Below, piece by piece: positions 4,663-5,821 of a DNA stretch of 5,821 nt (the first letter of the stretch is position 1; every line of letters starts with the position of its first letter). The position numbers and the translations under genes are program-made. Below the pieces are notes generated by a model. That model was not told the DNA's origin, did not search any database, and saw only the letters and a list, made by a program, of their open reading frames with translations. Source of the DNA: an uncultured Devosia sp. (GTDB taxonomy: Bacteria; Pseudomonadota; Alphaproteobacteria; Rhizobiales; Devosiaceae); contig CAJYKO010000075.1 of the NCBI GenBank assembly GCA_913775215.1, positions 1-5,821 of the forward strand, read 5' to 3'.

Positions 4663-5821
4663 GCCGAACGATCCTGCGTGGGCGCGTGCTCAGTTTTCAC
4701 CGGGCGCCCGAAGGCATCGGAGACACGGATAGCTATCTTTATCTCGAAGACGGTGCAGTCAGCGTTGACGACGGGATAATCATTGCCGTTGGCGACTTTG
4801 CCGAGTTCGACACGACTGGCTCAGTCATCATCGACCATCGGCCGCATCTGATTATGGCCGGCTTCATCGACATGCACCTCCATTATGTGCAGAGCCAGAT
4901 GATGGCATCCTATGCCGGATCGCTGCTCGAATGGCTGAATACCTATACCTTCATCGAGGAACAGAAGTTTTCCCAGCAGGGACATGCCGATATTGTTGCG
5001 GTCGATTTTTATGACGCGCTGATCCGGCACGGCACGACAACGGCGGTTGCTTATTGCTCGAGCCATCCGCGGTCGGTCGACGCCTTTTTTGCCGAGGCGC
5101 AGCGGCGTAACATGCTGATGGTTGGCGGCAAGGTGATGATGGATAGCAATGCGCCCGAGGAACTGCTCGACACGGCGCAGTCAGGCTATGACGATACCAA
5201 GGCGCTGATCGCGCGCTGGCATGGGCGGGGGAGAGGGCTCTACGCTATCTCGCCACGGTTTGCGATCACCTCGACGCCCGAGCAGATGGAAATGGCGCGG
5301 GCCCTCGTGGCCGAGCATGGCGACTGTTATCTGCAAACCCATCTCAGCGAGAATGACGCCGAGATTTCTTATTCAATGGAGCTCTATCCCGAGGCGCCCG
5401 ACTATACGGGGATTTATGAGCGTTATGGTCTCCTAGGATCCAAGACGCTGCTTGGCCATTCGATCCATCTTAATCATCGTGAGACAGCTGCGATTGCGGA
5501 GTCGGGTGCGGTGGCAGTGTTTTGTCCGACCTCGAACCTCTTTCTCGGCTCTGGGCTTTTTGATCGAGAGCGGTTGCTCAAGCATGGCGTGCGGATCGGA
5601 CTAGCGACCGATATCGGTGCGGGCACCAGTTTTTCCATGCTGAAAACCATGGACGAAGCATTTAAGGTGCTGCAGCTCCGCAAGCAGAGTTTTAATCCGC
5701 TGGCATCCTTTCATCTCGCGACGCGCGGTAATGCCGAGGCGCTGGGACTGGCTGAAACGATTGGTAGCGTTGCGCCGGGGCGGACGGCTGATCTTATCGT
5801 TCTGGACGCCAATGCGACGTC
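4659..5821 (+). CDS. guaD: Guanine deaminase, 3' end missing
   Basis: This zinc-dependent amidohydrolase deaminates guanine to xanthine and ammonia in the cytoplasm. The window holds 387 codons, all open, and the frame runs off the right edge; full-length homologues are about 430-440 aa, so roughly 50 residues are missing. Metal ligands are visible: His73 and His75 (DMHLH), His228 (QTHLSEN), His267 (LGHSIH) and Asp318 (ATDIGAG), with catalytic Glu231. Other guanine deaminase signatures are LLEWLNTYTF (89-98), GKVMMD (157-162), PRFAIT (199-204, the Arg contacts the purine) and FCPTSNLFLGSGLF (288-301). Start ATG overlaps the puuD stop by 4 bases, with GAGGG at 4645-4649. Prolines usual in this family at positions equivalent to 67 and 99 are Ala and Ile here, and the E. 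coli HYPQ is HYVQ. All catalytic residues remain, so activity is expected. Confidence 0.94.
   Translation, partial: MSRTILRGRVLSFHRAPEGIGDTDSYLYLEDGAVSVDDGIIIAVGDFAEFDTTGSVIIDHRPHLIMAGFIDMHLHYVQSQMMASYAGSLLEWLNTYTFIEEQKFSQQGHADIVAVDFYDALIRHGTTTAVAYCSSHPRSVDAFFAEAQRRNMLMVGGKVMMDSNAPEELLDTAQSGYDDTKALIARWHGRGRGLYAISPRFAITSTPEQMEMARALVAEHGDCYLQTHLSENDAEISYSMELYPEAPDYTGIYERYGLLGSKTLLGHSIHLNHRETAAIAESGAVAVFCPTSNLFLGSGLFDRERLLKHGVRIGLATDIGAGTSFSMLKTMDEAFKVLQLRKQSFNPLASFHLATRGNAEALGLAETIGSVAPGRTADLIVLDANAT

Noticed and set aside
1..5821. A defence island, prophage or other undescribed system
   Set aside because: Every substantial + strand frame belongs to a recognisable transport or purine-degradation family. 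No integrase, transposase, toxin or nuclease signature is visible.

Overview
The window reads as one transport-and-catabolism cluster for purines, all on the + strand, from an alphaproteobacterium, most likely of the Hyphomicrobiales (rhizobia and relatives). This placement rests on three things: a membrane-bound cytochrome c urate oxidase of the PuuD type (best known from Agrobacterium-like bacteria), a GC-rich intergenic palindromic element resembling the RIME-class repeats of rhizobia, and GC-rich codon use. Genus cannot be fixed from the sequence.

Layout. Positions 1-108 hold the last 35 codons of an ABC transporter ATPase. It overlaps a first permease gene (92-1174), which overlaps a second permease gene (1174-2097) by one base. 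After a 55-bp gap containing a dyad comes a BMP-family substrate-binding protein with a twin-arginine signal peptide (2153-3238). These four genes encode a complete ABC importer of the BMP/Nup (purine nucleoside or nucleobase) class, apart from the missing body of the ATPase. A 197-bp gap follows, holding a strong hairpin (3254-3279) and a long imperfect palindromic repeat (about 3286-3415). Then come puuD (3436-4662), a urate oxidase with an eight-helix membrane domain and a C-terminal cytochrome c domain, and guaD (4659-5821, running off the right edge), guanine deaminase. puuD and guaD overlap by ATGA.

How the genes work together (inference from families and order). The importer would bring purines into the cytoplasm. 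Guanine deaminase converts guanine to xanthine. Xanthine dehydrogenase, not in this window, would give urate. PuuD would oxidise urate and pass electrons through its cytochrome c domain to the respiratory chain instead of making hydrogen peroxide. The rest of the ureide pathway (xanthine dehydrogenase, hydroxyisourate hydrolase, OHCU decarboxylase, allantoinase) would be expected outside the window.

I do not see a wholly new system here. The points most worth a second look are the probable nucleobase specificity of the BMP importer, the hairpin-plus-repeat gap that separates importer from enzymes, the structured junction before the binding-protein gene, and three substitutions at conserved proline positions around the guanine deaminase active site.
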